DNA of 64,000 bases from Streptomyces davaonensis JCM 4913 (GTDB lineage: Bacteria; Actinomycetota; Actinomycetes; Streptomycetales; Streptomycetaceae): positions 7,854,326-7,918,325 of the forward strand of contig NC_020504.1 of the NCBI RefSeq assembly GCF_000349325.1, in the 5' to 3' direction. A program made the position numbers and the translations under genes. Numbering within the stretch: position 1 is the first letter of the stretch; the number at the start of each line of letters is the position of its first letter. This document shows positions 62,305 through 64,000 of this stretch, piece by piece. Under the pieces are notes generated by a model. That model was not told the origin of the DNA. It worked only from the letters and a program-made list of their open reading frames with translations, and did not search any database.

Positions 62305-63057
62305 ATGTCCGGCCACTCTAAATGGGCTACGACGAAGCACAAGAAGGCCGTGATCGACGCCAAGCGCGGCAAGCTCTTCGCGAAGCTGATCAAGAACATC
62401 GAGGTCGCGGCCCGTATGGGCGGCGTCGACATCGAGGGCAACCCGACCCTCTACGACGCCATCCAGAAGGCCAAGAAGCAGTCGGTCCCGAACAAGAACA
62501 TCGACTCCGCGGTCAAGCGCGGCGGCGGCCTCGAGGCCGGCGGCGCCGACTACGAGACGATCATGTACGAGGGCTACGGCCCGAACGGCGTCGCGGTGCT
62601 CATCGAGTGCCTCACCGACAACCGCAACCGTGCCGCCTCCGACGTCCGCGTCGCCATGACCCGCAACGGCGGCAACATGGCCGACCCGGGCTCGGTGTCG
62701 TACATGTTCAGCCGCAAGGGCGTGATCATCGTCCCCAAGGGCGAGCTGAGCGAGGACGACGTCCTCACCGCCGTCCTGGACGCGGGCGCCGAGGAGGTCA
62801 ACGACCTCGGTGAGTCCTTCGAGGTCATCAGCGAGGCCACCGACCTGGTCGCGGTCCGCACAGCGCTCCAGGAGGCCGGCATCGACTACGACTCCGCCGA
62901 GTCCAGCTTCGTGCCGTCCGTCCAGGTCGAGCTGGACGAAGAGGGCGCCAAGAAGATCTTCAAGCTGATCGACGCGCTGGAGGACAGCGACGACGTGCAG
63001 AACGTCTTCGCCAACTTCGACGTCAGCGACGAGATCATGGAGAAGGTCGACGCGTAA
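62305..63057 (+). CDS. yebC: YebC/PmpR-family transcription or translation factor
   Basis: 250 aa. [25 protein letters not shown] is the standard opening; [29 protein letters not shown] follows. Family members act as transcription regulators or help translation past prolines. ATG after AAGGAGACAGG. Followed by a strong hairpin. Confidence 0.95.
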   Translation: MSGHSKWATTKHKKAVIDAKRGKLFAKLIKNIEVAARMGGVDIEGNPTLYDAIQKAKKQSVPNKNIDSAVKRGGGLEAGGADYETIMYEGYGPNGVAVLIECLTDNRNRAASDVRVAMTRNGGNMADPGSVSYMFSRKGVIIVPKGELSEDDVLTAVLDAGAEEVNDLGESFEVISEATDLVAVRTALQEAGIDYDSAESSFVPSVQVELDEEGAKKIFKLIDALEDSDDVQNVFANFDVSDEIMEKVDA

Positions 63058-63081
63058 CGCTGCCGCGAGCACAGCGGATTC

Positions 63082-63117
63082 CGGCGGGCCGGTGGGACAC
63101 ACCCCACCGGCCCGCCG
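63082..63117 (+). terminator. Terminator after yebC
   Basis: CGGCGGGCCGGTGGG, 6-nt loop, CCCACCGGCCCGCCG: perfect 15-bp stem between yebC and ruvC. Confidence 0.88.
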
Positions 63118-63179
63118 CCGTTGTCAGTGGCAGCAGATAGCCTGCACAAACAGGCGATCGAAACTGGGGAGGGGGCGCG

Positions 63180-63716
63180 GTGCGGGTACTCGGGGTCGAC
63201 CCCGGACTGACGCGATGCGGGGTCGGGGTCGTCGAGGGTGTCGCGGGGCGGCCGCTCACGATGCTCGGCGTCGGTGTCGTACGCACGCCCGCGGACGCGG
63301 AGTTGGGGCAGCGTCTGGTCGCCGTGGAGCAGGGCATCGAGCAGTGGCTGGACGAGCATCAGCCCGAATTCGTCGCCGTGGAGCGGGTGTTCAGCCAGCA
63401 CAACGTCCGTACGGTCATGGGCACCGCCCAGGCCAGCGCCGTCGCCATGCTCTGCGCCGCTCGCCGCGGCATCCCCGTCGCCCTGCACACCCCCAGCGAG
63501 GTCAAGGCGGCCGTCACCGGCAGCGGCCGCGCCGACAAGGCACAGGTCGGCGCCATGGTCACCCGGCTGCTGCGACTCAGCGCGCCGCCCAAGCCCGCGG
63601 ACGCCGCCGACGCCCTCGCGCTCGCCATCTGCCACATCTGGCGCGCCCCCGCGCAGAACCGACTCCAGCAGGCCGTCGCCCTGCACACAGCTTCATCGAA
63701 AGGCCGTAGCGCATGA
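63180..63716 (+). CDS. ruvC: Holliday junction resolvase RuvC
   Basis: 178 aa. Cuts four-way junctions in recombination repair. [18 protein letters not shown] with catalytic Asp7, [18 protein letters not shown] (Glu), and the C-terminal [12 protein letters not shown] with paired acidic residues. GTG after GGGGAGGGGG. Stop overlaps ruvA (ATGA). Confidence 0.97.
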   Translation: MRVLGVDPGLTRCGVGVVEGVAGRPLTMLGVGVVRTPADAELGQRLVAVEQGIEQWLDEHQPEFVAVERVFSQHNVRTVMGTAQASAVAMLCAARRGIPVALHTPSEVKAAVTGSGRADKAQVGAMVTRLLRLSAPPKPADAADALALAICHIWRAPAQNRLQQAVALHTASSKGRSA

Positions 63717-64000
63717 TCGCCTTCGTCAGCGGCCCGGTCGCCGCCCTCGCCCCCGACTCCGCGGTGGTCGAGGTGGGCGGGATCGGCATCTCGGTCCAGT
63801 GCACGCCCGGCACGCTCTCCGGGCTGCGCATGGGACAGCAGACCAAGCTCGCCACCTCCCTCGTCGTCCGCGAGGACTCGCTGACGCTGTACGGCTTCGC
63901 CGACGACGACGAGCGTCAGGTGTTCGTGCTGCTCCAGACCGCGAGCGGGGTCGGCCCGCGGCTGGCCCAGGCGATGCTCGCCGTGCACTCACCCGACGCC
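63713..64000 (+). CDS. ruvA: Holliday junction helicase subunit RuvA, 5' part
   Basis: First 96 residues; runs off the window. [12 protein letters not shown]…[16 protein letters not shown] is the OB-fold domain [22 protein letters not shown] is the start of the helix-hairpin-helix domain II that binds the junction arms. Together with RuvB (presumably next) it drives branch migration. Overlaps ruvC by 4 bp. Confidence 0.95.
   Translation, partial: MIAFVSGPVAALAPDSAVVEVGGIGISVQCTPGTLSGLRMGQQTKLATSLVVREDSLTLYGFADDDERQVFVLLQTASGVGPRLAQAMLAVHSPDA

Overview
This is a stretch of a Streptomyces chromosome core. The evidence is very high G+C with G/C-ending codons, frequent GTG starts, ATGA/GTGA-coupled operons, many promoters that look leaderless, an SsgB sporulation protein, a sugar ABC operon without its own ATPase, and the actinobacterial run thrS–HIT–pgsA–patA–pimA–pdxS–pdxT–yebC–ruvC–ruvA. 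The order from argH to ruvA matches what I remember of the S. coelicolor core (inference from memory). I see no prophage, integrase, transposase, CRISPR array or large biosynthetic cluster.

Layout. 0–3.7 kb: a minus-strand flavin electron-transfer operon (ferric-reductase-like membrane protein, tandem FMN-binding lipoprotein-like protein with a frame break, ApbE flavin transferase), then an L,D-transpeptidase-like secreted protein. 3.8–14.5 kb: a secreted protein made of two almost identical repeats, argH with a predicted ArgR-controlled promoter, aldo/keto reductase, TetR–MFS pair, PlsC-type acyltransferase, Tat-exported glycerophosphodiesterase with a PHO-box-like element, a sigma-like protein, GNAT, two small membrane proteins and a HAD phosphatase. 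14.5–17.5 kb: methionine ABC importer metNIQ, preceded by a 28-codon Cys/Met-rich leader ORF that looks like an attenuator. 17.6–25 kb: corrin and siroheme genes: CobL, a BluB–CobT fusion with a roughly 500-residue disordered linker and a frame break, and CysG. 25–30.3 kb: SpoU methyltransferase, Ser/Thr kinase, small proteins, a phosphotransferase, and a cluster of five minus-strand tRNAs (3 Val-GAC, Cys, Gly).

30.4–36.9 kb: pabB–pabC-like pair, double GNAT, DsbA-like protein, small membrane proteins, CGNR zinc-finger regulator, ssgB, TIGR02611 membrane protein, tRNA-Val(CAC). 37.1–43.7 kb: an ABC sugar importer (binding lipoprotein and two permeases), a DUF624/YesL-like membrane protein and a 912-aa Tat-exported YetA/PcRGLX-like enzyme. 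Together these resemble the Bacillus rhamnogalacturonan yesLOPQ/yetA genes. 43.7–49.5 kb: giant membrane protein, SRPBCC protein, second tRNA-Val(CAC), DnaQ-like exonuclease, and a coupled DUF4365/unknown pair. 49.6–64 kb: thrS, K+ channel, HIT hydrolase, unknown membrane protein, EF-G2, the phosphatidylinositol/PIM genes (pgsA, patA, pimA), LemA-like protein, pdxS–pdxT (vitamin B6), yebC, ruvC and the start of ruvA.

Two genes (FMN-binding protein and bluB–cobT) each lack one base in a G/C run. Uncorrected sequencing errors are a serious alternative to real mutation.
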